Source: Bacteroides sp. CAG:1060_57_27 (GTDB lineage Bacteria; Bacteroidota; Bacteroidia; Bacteroidales; UBA932). From it: DNA of 43,225 bases. A program made the position numbers and the translations under genes. Below the pieces are notes generated by a model. That model saw only the letters and a program-made list of their open reading frames with translations, did not search any database and was not told the DNA's origin. Shown in pieces: positions 1-7,506 of the stretch (the first letter of the stretch is position 1; the number at the start of each line of letters is the position of its first letter). Location: contig MNQT01000018.1 of NCBI GenBank assembly GCA_001915575.1, positions 1 through 43,225 on the forward strand, in the 5' to 3' direction.

Positions 1-34
1 CGACGAGTATATATCACGACATTATTGATCTTTT

Positions 35-96
35 ATCATGATTTTTGTCAACTAGTGAATTTTTCCCATCATTTCATCATGAATTTTGTCAACTAG
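35..96. repeat. Two direct copies of a ~21-bp repeat, 41-bp period
   Basis: Positions 35-55 and 76-96 carry the same 21-mer with one mismatch (beginning ATCATGA and ending TTGTCAACTAG on the plus strand). The second copy ends in the stop codon of the dinD-like gene, so the repeat supplies its TAG. The array may continue beyond the left edge of the window. Function unknown; its position suggests it marks the breakpoint at which the gene lost its 3' half. Confidence 0.7.
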
Positions 97-557
97 GCCG
101 AGAGTTGCTTTTCTGAAGCTTTCAGCCTGTCTCTAGTCTCAAGGCGGGATATCTGTTGGAGATGTTCGGCTATCAACTCAGCCCTACGCGTCTGCAAAGC
201 AAAATATCCTTGTGCAAAAGCGATTTCTTCCTTTTTCGGATCTCCGTTCTGGGCTATGAGATAACATGCGTATCGAGTAAGCATGAAATCCTGAACATCT
301 CGTTTTGACCCACTTCCTAAAAGCACCATTTTCGTGACCTCACGAAAATGGTCATCAACATTGACATTCTGCGACTTACATGATTCTACAGCCCTTTTTA
401 TAGCTATCTGGAAATTTTCCCATCTGGCATATCCGAGCACGCTCTGCAGTTCGCGCGCAAACCACACTTCAACTTCTTCTTTCCCGTCATCACTTTTAAT
501 ATGACGCATTATGTCGTCAAAAGTCTTCTTATGTTGATTAATCCTTTGTATATCCAT
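93..557 (-). CDS. dinD: DinD-like protein, C-terminally truncated
   Basis: The 154 residues match the N-terminal half of DNA-damage-inducible protein D: an early WFARELQSVLGYARWENF segment, then DHFREVTKMVLLGSG and the strongly conserved VQDFMLTRYACYLIAQNGDP block followed by EIAFAQGYFALQTRRAE. DinD is normally about 270-280 residues and in E. coli is LexA-controlled and modulates RecA filaments; here the frame stops soon after the LETRDRLKASEKQLS helix, and nothing resembling the C-terminal half is seen in the remaining 92 bases to the window edge. The stop lies in a direct repeat. Base composition is visibly more AT-rich than the flanking genes, suggesting acquisition by transfer. It may be a decaying fragment or a short functional version; the former is my preference. 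Confidence 0.7.
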   Translation of the reverse strand: MDIQRINQHKKTFDDIMRHIKSDDGKEEVEVWFARELQSVLGYARWENFQIAIKRAVESCKSQNVNVDDHFREVTKMVLLGSGSKRDVQDFMLTRYACYLIAQNGDPKKEEIAFAQGYFALQTRRAELIAEHLQQISRLETRDRLKASEKQLSA

Positions 558-578
558 TATTCAAACTTTTATTGATTT

Positions 579-586
579 CAAAGTTA
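579..586 (-). promoter_or_regulatory. Bacteroidota -7 box before dinD-like gene
   Basis: Minus-strand TAACTTTG fits TAnnTTTG and lies about 20 bases before the dinD ATG. It sits back to back with the plus-strand box at 600-607, so the two divergent promoters share their upstream elements. No clear -33 TTTG. Confidence 0.5.
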
Positions 587-599
587 AGGAAAATCTTAA

Positions 600-607
600 T
601 ACCTTTG
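600..607 (+). promoter_or_regulatory. Bacteroidota -7 box before propeller lipoprotein
   Basis: TACCTTTG fits TAnnTTTG; TTTC at 576-579 is a near-consensus -33 box at 20-base spacing. A start near 612 would leave a leader of about 20 bases before the ATG at 632. Confidence 0.55.
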
Positions 608-631
608 GAAAACAGACATAATCGACAGCAC

Positions 632-1723
632 ATGAAACTATTCCGCACATTGCTCCTCGCGGCGGGCGTCGCCCTGCTCCCGTCCTGCGCGTCGCAGAAA
701 CAGGCGTTCAGCTACATACCCCGGTTCCAGTCTTCGAGGACGGCCGAGTTCGAGCCGGTCGGAGGTCCAATAAAGCAGAACTTCATGATAGGGAGGCTCG
801 ACACCTACGGCCCCTATTTCGCCGTAATCTCCGCCGCAAAGCGAGGAGAGAACAGCCTGCAGCTCTACGACAGGGACGGTAGTGGACTTGTGCTGGAGGC
901 CATTCCCTGGGGTGACTCTTTCGGCGAGGTAGAGAGCAACTTCACTTACAGTCTCGACCCCGGCAGCGGCCTGCTCGAATACAGCGACTTCCGAACAGGC
1001 AAGACTCTCTCCGTACAGCTCGACTCGCTCGTCACCATGGGAACGGCCGCAATAAGGGAAAGGCCCTACGGCAAGACCGAGCCCGACCTTACGATAGCCC
1101 CGACCCGTTTCGGCAGGCTTGTCTCGGTAGAAGATTTCAGCGAGGACCGCAGGCCGGCGATAATACTCACAGGCAGGAAGGGACGCGAACGAGCACGGAC
1201 GGAAGGATACCACTTTCTGTCGGGAGACAGCGAAAAGAGCCGTTCCAATTTCACAGGAAGCTGCAAAGTCTCCCCCGACGGACGCAGATTCGCCGTCGTA
1301 TACGGGCTCGGAGGCATCATGGAAATCTACTCGGTACGCCCGCACAGGCTGAAGCTCAAGCACATCTACAGTTTCATCGAGAGCCCAGACTCCCTCTACT
1401 CCACCGGCTCGTACAGCTACCACAAGGACGACATCTTCGGCTTCGGCGACGTCTATGCAGGCGAGAGCAGGATCTACGCCGTTTTCGACGGGGAGACCAA
1501 CCGCCTGATATACATGGAGGAATCTATGCTGGGCGACCCGCAGCAATATCCCGCTTACTCCAACATTGCAGTCTTCGACTGGAAAGGAACCCCGCTGGAG
1601 CTTATCCGCACCGGCACGAGGATAGAGAATATCCATGTCGACGAGCGGGATCACCGCCTGTACGCTCTCTACTATGACGACAACGGAGACCTGCGCATCG
1701 GCACGCTGAACCTTGAGCCCTGA
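632..1723 (+). CDS. TolB-like 6-bladed beta-propeller lipoprotein
   Basis: A 363-residue predicted lipoprotein. The frame is open from 572, but the ATG at 632 is chosen because it gives a clean signal peptide (MKLFRTLLLAAGVALLPSC) with a lipobox cysteine at residue 19 and because the -7 box at 600-607 lies just upstream. The remainder is beta-rich with repeated short segments of propeller type (for example VSPDGRRFAVVYG and later NIHVDERDHRLYALYYDD), resembling the TolB-like 6-blade propeller lipoproteins of Bacteroidales. Such proteins are usually periplasmic or surface-exposed; their substrates are mostly unknown. It reads convergently away from dinD and is followed 41 bases later by the Fic pair, with which it may or may not be co-transcribed. 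No enzymatic motif is visible. Confidence 0.7.
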   Translation: MKLFRTLLLAAGVALLPSCASQKQAFSYIPRFQSSRTAEFEPVGGPIKQNFMIGRLDTYGPYFAVISAAKRGENSLQLYDRDGSGLVLEAIPWGDSFGEVESNFTYSLDPGSGLLEYSDFRTGKTLSVQLDSLVTMGTAAIRERPYGKTEPDLTIAPTRFGRLVSVEDFSEDRRPAIILTGRKGRERARTEGYHFLSGDSEKSRSNFTGSCKVSPDGRRFAVVYGLGGIMEIYSVRPHRLKLKHIYSFIESPDSLYSTGSYSYHKDDIFGFGDVYAGESRIYAVFDGETNRLIYMEESMLGDPQQYPAYSNIAVFDWKGTPLELIRTGTRIENIHVDERDHRLYALYYDDNGDLRIGTLNLEP

Positions 1724-1724
1724 C

Positions 1725-1740
1725 TTGCCGATACCGGCAA
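1725..1740 (+). terminator. Small hairpin after propeller gene
   Basis: TTGCCG-ATAC-CGGCAA forms a perfect 6-bp stem immediately after the stop codon. There is no T-tract, so it is a weak or doubtful terminator. Confidence 0.25.
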
Positions 1741-1747
1741 AAATCGT

Positions 1748-1755
1748 TACCTTTG
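1748..1755 (+). promoter_or_regulatory. -7 box directly before first Fic gene
   Basis: TACCTTTG fits TAnnTTTG. Only 9 bases separate it from the ATG at 1765, so transcription would start within a few bases of the start codon. It also argues against the in-frame TTG at 1753, which lies inside the box. Confidence 0.5.
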
Positions 1756-1764
1756 GCAAAGGGA

Positions 1765-2649
1765 ATGGAGTATATATCAGTAATACAATTCGCCGGGAAG
1801 TACGGAATATCGGAACGTACAGCCCGCAACTACTGTGCACAGGGCAAGATAGACGGAGCGTTCCTTACCGGAAAGACATGGAACATCCCAGTCGACGCCC
1901 TCCCGCCCGGAAGGGAAAGGAGTAAGGTCTCACCTCTGCTCAGACGCCTGCGCGAAGAAAAAGACTCCTCCCTCAGAGGAGGCATATACCACAGGACGCA
2001 AATAGACCTGACATACAACTCCAACCACATCGAGGGCAGCCGTCTGACCCGCGAGCAGACGCGCTATATCTTCGAGACCAACACCGTCGGTGCAGCTGAG
2101 GACGAGGCTCTCAACATAGACGACATTGTGGAGACCGTCAATCATTTCCGTTGCATCGATTACATAATCGACAACGCCAGACGGCCGCTTACAGAGACTT
2201 TTATCAGACAACTGCACGGAATCCTGAAGACCGGAACATCCGACAGCAGGAAGGACTGGTTCGCGGTAGGAGCATACAAACGACTTCCTAACGAAGTCGG
2301 AGGTATGGAGACCTGCCCTCCGGAGCAGGTACACGGGCATATGGGCCGGCTCCTTTCGGAATATGCCGGCAGGAAGACGAAGACGCTGGAGGATATCCTC
2401 GATTTCCATGTACATTTCGAGCGGATACACCCCTTCCAGGACGGCAACGGCCGCATCGGCAGGCTTGTAATGTTCAAGGAATGCCTCGCGACCGGGATAG
2501 TTCCCTTCATAATCACGGACGAGCTGAAAATGTTCTACTACAGAGATCTGAGCCGCTGGGGTCAGGCTGACGGCTATCTCATGGACACCTGTCTGACGGC
2601 GCAAGACCGCTATAAGGAACTTATGGACTATTTCCGCATAGAATACTGA
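1765..2649 (+). CDS. Fic-domain protein with N-terminal helix-turn-helix
   Basis: A 294-residue Fic enzyme, expected to transfer AMP (or another nucleotide moiety) to target proteins. Residues ~1-45 look like an excisionase/MerR-type helix-turn-helix (ISERTARNYCAQGKIDGAF). Near residue 90 is YNSNHIEGS, which fits the [S/T]xxxE[G/N] inhibitory-helix motif that places an autoinhibitory Glu in the active site. The catalytic motif HPFQDGNGRIGR is complete (residues ~220-231), so the enzyme is predicted active once the inhibitory helix is displaced. The start ATG at 1765 is preferred to TTG 1753. The second Fic gene follows after 7 bases, indicating an operon. The DNA-binding domain suggests autoregulation, but no operator is evident. 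Target unknown. Confidence 0.88.
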   Translation: MEYISVIQFAGKYGISERTARNYCAQGKIDGAFLTGKTWNIPVDALPPGRERSKVSPLLRRLREEKDSSLRGGIYHRTQIDLTYNSNHIEGSRLTREQTRYIFETNTVGAAEDEALNIDDIVETVNHFRCIDYIIDNARRPLTETFIRQLHGILKTGTSDSRKDWFAVGAYKRLPNEVGGMETCPPEQVHGHMGRLLSEYAGRKTKTLEDILDFHVHFERIHPFQDGNGRIGRLVMFKECLATGIVPFIITDELKMFYYRDLSRWGQADGYLMDTCLTAQDRYKELMDYFRIEY

Positions 2650-2656
2650 CGGGCAT

Positions 2657-3475
2657 ATGACAGATTTCGAGGAATACATACGGCAGACAGAGCCGGACAG
2701 ACGACAGCGGGCATATATATGGCGCACCGCGATAGGGCTTCAGGCAGTCGACGGACTTTCAACGTCAGACTACCTGAAATGTACGGCACGCCGCAACATC
2801 GAGGGAGAAATCACGCTTGACGAGGCACGAAACCTTATCCAGGACTACTATCTGACCAAGGCAGACAGAGAGACGGACGACAACGGAATGCAGGAGGCAG
2901 ACAAGGTTTCCGCCAACATCGCAAAAATCCTCTCGACGCAGTCGCTCGACTTCAGCACCAACGGATTCATGGCCATCCACCGCAGAATCTTCACCGGCAT
3001 ATTCAAGCACGCCGGGCAGTTCCGCAGGCACGACATCTCAAAAAAGGAATGGGTGCTCGACGGAGACAGCGTCAGCTATCTCAACTGGGAAGACCTGGAC
3101 AAGGCCATGGACTACGACCTCGCGCAGGAACGCCTCTTCAGCTACAAGGGGATGAGCAGGGACGACATGATTGCCCACATCACGAAATTTACCGCAGACC
3201 TGTGGCAGATACACCCTTTCTGCGAAGGCAATACGCGGACGACTGCCGTGTTTCTCATACAATACCTGCGCTCCATAGGATTCAATGCAGACAACGACCT
3301 GTTCGCCGGGCATTCCTGGTACTTCCGCAATGCCCTTGTCCGCGCCAACTACAAGAACGCGCAGAAAGGCATAGACTATACCCCCGTCTATCTGGAGCGC
3401 TTCTTCCGCAACCTGCTGCTGGGAGAGACATGGGATTTACGCAGCCCCGTCATCCACGTCAAAAGTATCTGTTGA
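2657..3475 (+). CDS. Fic-domain protein with VbhA-like N-terminus
   Basis: 272 residues. The N-terminal segment (YIWRTAIGLQAVDGL, then NIEGEITLDEARNLIQDYY, residues ~20-70) resembles the VbhA-type antitoxin segment that some Bacteroidales Fic proteins carry in fused form; a strict [S/T]xxxEG motif is not present, since an Arg is where Ser/Thr is expected. The catalytic motif is HPFCEGNTRTTA (near residues 191-202): His, Glu and the first Arg are kept, but Gly-Arg-x-x-Arg becomes Thr-Arg-x-x-Ala. This GNTRT variant is familiar in this subfamily. It follows the first Fic gene by 7 bases. Two differently regulated Fic enzymes in one operon could form a paired toxin or signalling unit, but no separate antitoxin gene is visible. 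Function inferred only from the domain. Confidence 0.85.
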   Translation: MTDFEEYIRQTEPDRRQRAYIWRTAIGLQAVDGLSTSDYLKCTARRNIEGEITLDEARNLIQDYYLTKADRETDDNGMQEADKVSANIAKILSTQSLDFSTNGFMAIHRRIFTGIFKHAGQFRRHDISKKEWVLDGDSVSYLNWEDLDKAMDYDLAQERLFSYKGMSRDDMIAHITKFTADLWQIHPFCEGNTRTTAVFLIQYLRSIGFNADNDLFAGHSWYFRNALVRANYKNAQKGIDYTPVYLERFFRNLLLGETWDLRSPVIHVKSIC

Positions 3476-3642
3476 CGCAAAAAGGCCTTGCTCTCTACTT
3501 GGCACATACAGGAAACGCAAAGGAACTTGACTGAAACCATTTATCTCATTTGAGACTTACTGCCGTCCTGACAATTTCATAATAATCGTATGTAAGATCC
3601 GGAAACCACGGACTCGGAGCATAGAAGTATCTACAGTTCAAC

Positions 3643-4749
3643 TCACTGTAAACATTTTATCTTGAATATCATGATCGAAGGATTTGCGTCAGGTGACTCA
3701 GGAAAAGAATATGTGACCATATTACCATTCATTATCATAGCATTTTCTAACAGAGGACTTTCCGGAATATTGTCCATGATTATATTCTCCGCTATGGTTT
3801 CCGTAGCATCGAATTTGAGATAAAACATAAGCTTTTGCGGAACGCCGCCGTCAAGAAAAGGAATAATCATGTCTCCGTCATGCATATATGCAAGACAGAA
3901 TCCCCTATATCCCTCTGAACCTGAATCGATGAATTTTTCCTGCTGCTCGTAACTGCCTTTCCTGATGCTTTCCGGAACACCTTTCCTTCCCGGATCCACC
4001 CTCAGGACAGGAACGGCCCGGTTATCCTTAATCTCATAAACCATGTCATTCCAGTTCTGGGAATAATATAATCTGTTCCCCGGACTGCGCCAGAACCCGT
4101 TGATTGAAAACAACCGGTTCTCGCCTTCCGGCCTTACGTCATCGAACAACGCCTTGAATTCTTTCGTATCGGGGTTATAGCTGACTATACCGCTATTTGT
4201 CCTTTTCTCTCCGATATGGTTGCCCATCCTGTGAGTATCGAAATAATATATTCCGTCTTTTTTCAGGAATCCTCCCGGTGCAAGCAGAGGCACATCCTCA
4301 GACTCCAGGAACTCAAGACTATTGCTGTCATACGTCAGAAGATGCCCTGCGGAGCCGTCGAAGATTTCGATAGTCCCGGCCGCATCGTCCACGCAGAAAT
4401 CCGTTATCTCCAGATATTCGCCCGGACCGCGGCCCTGCTTGTGCAGCTTGGAGAGGAAGGTTCCATCAGACCTGTCGAATATCAGGATGCTCCTTGTAAC
4501 GAGGTCTGAAATATAGATGCGGGTATCGCCTATCTCTAAATCTCTTATCATACCCACAAGGCAGTCTTCCCGAGACTCGAGGCCTACGGTTTCCACTCCA
4601 GTCGTAAAACTCGAGATATTGACATCCTGCGGAACGAGGTCCTGCAATTCGACGGTTTCGATTCCGGAGCTATCATCGTTGCGGCTACATGATACAACAA
4701 TAGCCATAGCTATAGCTATGGAAATATGACTAAAACGTATTTTCAACAT
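3643..4749 (-). CDS. 6-bladed beta-propeller lipoprotein
   Basis: 368 residues with a signal peptide and lipobox ending in VVSC (Cys 21). The body has the hallmark segment of the Bacteroidales 6-bladed propeller lipoproteins: KQGRGPGEYLEITDFCVDDA near residue 105, preceded by IYISDLVTRSILIFDRSDG. The lipoprotein at 6317-7441 shares this segment nearly word for word, so the two are paralogues. Such proteins are exported and usually of unknown ligand. A 26-codon hydrophobic ORF ends one base before its ATG, suggesting translational coupling. Third positions are less GC-rich than in the housekeeping genes, hinting at an accessory origin. No catalytic motif seen. Confidence 0.8.
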   Translation of the reverse strand: MLKIRFSHISIAIAMAIVVSCSRNDDSSGIETVELQDLVPQDVNISSFTTGVETVGLESREDCLVGMIRDLEIGDTRIYISDLVTRSILIFDRSDGTFLSKLHKQGRGPGEYLEITDFCVDDAAGTIEIFDGSAGHLLTYDSNSLEFLESEDVPLLAPGGFLKKDGIYYFDTHRMGNHIGEKRTNSGIVSYNPDTKEFKALFDDVRPEGENRLFSINGFWRSPGNRLYYSQNWNDMVYEIKDNRAVPVLRVDPGRKGVPESIRKGSYEQQEKFIDSGSEGYRGFCLAYMHDGDMIIPFLDGGVPQKLMFYLKFDATETIAENIIMDNIPESPLLENAMIMNGNMVTYSFPESPDANPSIMIFKIKCLQ

Positions 4750-4750
4750 A

Positions 4751-4831
4751 CTAGTTTATACTACAATAAACACTTAAAACAACGGAAGAGATAAATAGAA
4801 GACATGAGGCGATAAGAATAATCTTTTTCAT
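4751..4831 (-). CDS. Putative 26-aa hydrophobic leader-like peptide
   Basis: The minus strand reads ATG at 4831 to TAG at 4753-4751. The peptide starts MKKIILIASCLLFISSVV and ends SVYCSIN: two lysines, then a single hydrophobic helix, like a short membrane peptide or a signal sequence lacking a mature part. Its stop is one base from the ATG of the propeller lipoprotein. In Bacteroidales, propeller lipoprotein genes are often preceded by genes for small NVEAL-type peptides whose leaders look similar, so this could be a truncated or divergent member of that class. No homology could be tested; it could also be chance. Confidence 0.4.
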   Translation of the reverse strand: MKKIILIASCLLFISSVVLSVYCSIN

Positions 4832-4974
4832 AATAATTGGTGAATTAGTTAATGTTAATTAATCACTTGCAACAAAGTGGCACGTGGTAATATAATCAAA
4901 AATCTGGATTAATAAAACTTATTTTTTAATATTTTGCTTGTATCAGAACAAGGAGAGATTCTCTTCGGACGCCA

Positions 4975-4982
4975 CCCCCCCC
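4975..4982. repeat. Eight-C homopolymer between genes
   Basis: A run of eight C lies 11 bases beyond the stop of the HD-domain gene, in the intergenic stretch 4832-4993. The rest of that stretch is AT-rich upstream sequence of the small ORF and propeller gene, with no convincing -7 box. A second run of eight C lies at 7507-7514. Confidence 0.6.
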
Positions 4983-4993
4983 GGCCGCAATCC

Positions 4994-5653
4994 CTATTCT
5001 GCCGTCCCCGCTATCTCCCGGTACAGACTTGTGACCTCCGCCTCGGCGGCGCAGCGGTCGGCTAGCAGGGCACGGAGTTCGCGCAGCTTCCGGGCATTGT
5101 CGCTCCAGGGTATCCACAGGCGCAGATAGCCGCCCTCGCCGTACTTGTCGTAGAGATGCTCGAGGGTCCGGGCGATCTGCTCCGAGGGGGTCATCTCGGG
5201 ATACCGCGACATCCCGTAAAGCAGGGTCCTGCGGATTATGGTCTCCTTGTCGATGAGCCTGTCGGCCTCGGCCACGATCTTGCCGTAGATGCTGCGGGGT
5301 TCGGCCTTGGCCGACGCCCTGTGGTCTTCGGCCGCCTCGGCGATCTGCTCGATCTGCTCCGGGCTGAACCACCGCCTGAGATTCTCGTCGGCGCGGATAA
5401 TCTTCCCGGAATTGATATGGTGGTCCTCCTTCCCGTAAATCCTCCCGAGGTCGTGCGCGGCCGCGGCCACGGCCAGCACCTCGGGATCTATGCCCGACCT
5501 GAGCTCTGCGGGAGCCTCACGGTAGAGTTTCATCGAATTGTCTATCACCGCCACCGCATGGTCTTCCCTGTGGGCCGGATCGAACTCCGCATACCTCGGG
5601 ACTATCTCCGAACAGATGTAGTCCTCTATCTCTTTCCGTACTCCGGGTATCAT
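4994..5653 (-). CDS. HD-domain phosphohydrolase-like protein
   Basis: 219 residues with the H...HD...D pattern of the HD superfamily: His 32 (REDHAVAV), His 67-Asp 68 (AAAHDLGR) and a distal Asp 131 (AEADRLID), with extra histidines at 78-79 and 111 (DHHINSG, EDHRAS). This arrangement matches single-domain HD hydrolases that act on nucleotides or other phosphoesters; the substrate cannot be told from sequence. It starts 7 bases after the folE stop and is therefore probably co-transcribed with folE, which makes a role on a nucleotide or pterin phosphate plausible but unproven. No signal peptide. Confidence 0.75.
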   Translation of the reverse strand: MIPGVRKEIEDYICSEIVPRYAEFDPAHREDHAVAVIDNSMKLYREAPAELRSGIDPEVLAVAAAAHDLGRIYGKEDHHINSGKIIRADENLRRWFSPEQIEQIAEAAEDHRASAKAEPRSIYGKIVAEADRLIDKETIIRRTLLYGMSRYPEMTPSEQIARTLEHLYDKYGEGGYLRLWIPWSDNARKLRELRALLADRCAAEAEVTSLYREIAGTAE

Positions 5654-5660
5654 ATCCTCG

Positions 5661-6242
5661 CTATTCTTTCACATACGACAGGAACTCTGCGCGTACCTGG
5701 GCGCTCTTGCGGAAGGCGCCGGTGAGGTAGGTCGTCGTCATCATGCCGCCCTTCCTGGCTCCCCTGGCCTCCTTGCACATGTGCCTGCCCTTCATCATCA
5801 GGGCCATGCCGAAAGGAGGATTCTCGCTGCCGAGAGCCTGTGTGAGCATCTCCACGACATCGTGCACGAGCCTTTCCTGCACCTGCAGGCGCGAGGCGCA
5901 GTAGTCCACGACCCGTCCTATCTTCGAGAGTCCGAGTATACGGCCTTTGGGGTTGGGCAGGTAGGCAAACCAGTATTCGCCGAAGAAAGTCCTGCAGTGG
6001 TGCTCGCAGACGGAATAGAAGGAGCCGCTGTCGACCACCATGTTGTCGTAGACTATGCCGTCCTGCCCGTTGGGGAAGGTGGTAATTTCCGGAGCCTGGG
6101 ACGGGTCGTAGCCGCGGAATATCTCCTTGAACATCCTCAGCATCCTGTCCGGCGTCTCCTGCAGCCCCACCCTGTCGGGGTTCTCCCCTATGTATTCGAG
6201 AAGCTCGCGTATGTCTTCTCGTGCCTTCTGCTCCGTAATCAT
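5661..6242 (-). CDS. folE: GTP cyclohydrolase I
   Basis: 193 residues, the usual length. Converts GTP to 7,8-dihydroneopterin triphosphate, the first step of tetrahydrofolate synthesis. Zinc ligands are visible: Cys 79 and His 82 in SVCEHHC and Cys 156 in RHMCKEARGARK; the core segment GLSKIGRVVDYCASRLQVQERL is present. The open frame extends upstream to 6380 into the next gene, but the ATG at 6242 fits the family N-terminus and lies 4 bases after a perfect -33/-7 promoter, so the mRNA is predicted to be leaderless. The HD-domain gene follows 7 bases downstream. folK, another folate gene, lies elsewhere in the window (21844-22281). Confidence 0.96.
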   Translation of the reverse strand: MITEQKAREDIRELLEYIGENPDRVGLQETPDRMLRMFKEIFRGYDPSQAPEITTFPNGQDGIVYDNMVVDSGSFYSVCEHHCRTFFGEYWFAYLPNPKGRILGLSKIGRVVDYCASRLQVQERLVHDVVEMLTQALGSENPPFGMALMMKGRHMCKEARGARKGGMMTTTYLTGAFRKSAQVRAEFLSYVKE

Positions 6243-6246
6243 GGCG

Positions 6247-6278
6247 CAAAGATACTCAGAAGCCGAGAGCGGAACAAA
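6247..6278 (-). promoter_or_regulatory. Consensus -33/-7 promoter of folE
   Basis: On the minus strand TTTG (6278-6275), 20 bases, then TATCTTTG (6254-6247): an exact match to the Bacteroidota TTTG/TAnnTTTG promoter. The ATG follows after CGCC, so transcription should start at or next to the start codon. Confidence 0.8.
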
Positions 6279-6290
6279 TTTATTTGTCCC
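6271..6290. promoter_or_regulatory. Inverted repeat over folE -33 box
   Basis: GGAACAAAT-TT-ATTTGTCCC is an inverted repeat with one mismatch overlapping the -33 element of folE. Its position is that of an operator, but it also lies between two genes and could be incidental. Confidence 0.35.
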
Positions 6291-6316
6291 GCCCGCCGAA
6301 ATCAATGCAAGGTCCG

Positions 6317-7441
6317 CTATAGCCTGAACTTCACTCCCACTATGGCCATATTGTCGTCCTCGCCGAGCACGAGACCGCACTCGTCGATCAGGTATTTCTT
6401 CAGGGGGTCCTGTGTCTGCTCGAGACCGTATTCCGTATATGCGAAATAGAAATATCCGTCATCTGCGGCGCTGAACGACAGAGGGGCCTGGGTATCGGAG
6501 GACGACGACTGCCAGTATATGCCTTTCCTGCCGTCGCTTATGAAATTCCATACGGAACTGTCCTTGCCGTAAGGCGACACATAGTACAAATCTTCGGTAT
6601 GGCATACCGAAGGACATTTGAAATAATCGTTCTCGAACAGTTCGCCTATCTTGCTCCAGACATCACCGCCGTCACCGAAATAGTCCGAGGGAAGGTTCCT
6701 GCTTCCGAAATCCATGTCCACAAGCGGCGTTATCTTACCGCCGGACACTTCGTAGGCCGTAGAAGGAACTGCTGCGAAGGAAAAGGTATAGGAGTTGCCG
6801 CAACTCTGCGCGGAGACCGGCCTGAATCCCATAGGTATGCATACCTCCGCCGTGGGAAGGAGCTCTTCGGCAAGGTTTCCGTCCGCATCGAATATCTTGA
6901 CCTTGCCCGGCAGGGCGTCGCCTTCCTGCACCGGCTCGGAGCAGAATATGGCAAAGGCTCCGTTTTCGAGAGGGAATATTGCGTCCGTATTCATCCTGAG
7001 CACGGTGGGCAGTTCTTTTACAAGGCTGCCGTCGGCAAGGGAATATCTCAGCACCTTGTTGTCCGGAGTAAGGCATACAAGCTGCCCGGCCGCGTCGTCA
7101 ATGCAGAAATCGGTGACGGCAACAAACTCTCCGGGGCCGCGGCCCACCCTTCCTATGGTCTTGGAAAGGCTACCGTCGGCATTGTACTCGACAAAACTGT
7201 CCGACAGCACGATGAACTTGCCGTCATATGTGAGAATCTTTCCGGAACCGCTGTATATGACGGGCTCGGGGGCAAGCCTGACAATCTTGACATCCGCGAT
7301 GTAGTCCGAGAGGTCCGTCACCTGCTCGCACGACGAAAGGTCGAGCGCGCGGGCAGAGGCGTCGAGGCCGGCATCAGACTTGTTCCTGCCGCAGCCGGCC
7401 GCAAGTGAGAGCAAGGCCGCAAAAAAAAGAATCCTTTTCAT
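6317..7441 (-). CDS. 6-bladed beta-propeller lipoprotein
   Basis: 374 residues with signal peptide MKRILFFAALLSLAAGC, lipobox Cys 17. It shares with the protein at 3643-4749 the segment GRVGRGPGEFVAVTDFCIDDAAG and the overall layout, so the two are paralogues. Repeated beta-strand motifs such as LTYDGKFIVLSDSFVEYNADG indicate a propeller. The gene stops 74 bases before the folE start, and folE has its own promoter in between. It is divergent from malQ. Exported, ligand unknown; GC content and codon use match the neighbouring housekeeping genes, unlike the paralogue at 3.6 kb. Confidence 0.8.
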   Translation of the reverse strand: MKRILFFAALLSLAAGCGRNKSDAGLDASARALDLSSCEQVTDLSDYIADVKIVRLAPEPVIYSGSGKILTYDGKFIVLSDSFVEYNADGSLSKTIGRVGRGPGEFVAVTDFCIDDAAGQLVCLTPDNKVLRYSLADGSLVKELPTVLRMNTDAIFPLENGAFAIFCSEPVQEGDALPGKVKIFDADGNLAEELLPTAEVCIPMGFRPVSAQSCGNSYTFSFAAVPSTAYEVSGGKITPLVDMDFGSRNLPSDYFGDGGDVWSKIGELFENDYFKCPSVCHTEDLYYVSPYGKDSSVWNFISDGRKGIYWQSSSSDTQAPLSFSAADDGYFYFAYTEYGLEQTQDPLKKYLIDECGLVLGEDDNMAIVGVKFRL

Positions 7442-7506
7442 GACAAGATAGGTTTTATGGTCAACAGCCCTAAAGTTAGGTAAAAATACCTGTGGTTAAA
7501 CTCTTA

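Noticed and set aside
638..1840. 400-residue minus-strand open frame opposite the propeller lipoprotein
   Set aside because: Composition is antisense shadow of a GC-rich gene; no signal peptide, domain or promoter, and the plus-strand gene has a lipobox and a -7 box.
2657..3475. Second Fic gene as a pseudogene because of its altered motif
   Set aside because: GNTRT variants are common in this subfamily and the frame is intact.
4881..4886. CACGTG as a second parS candidate
   Set aside because: Only the central six bases match; the flanking arms needed for parS are absent.
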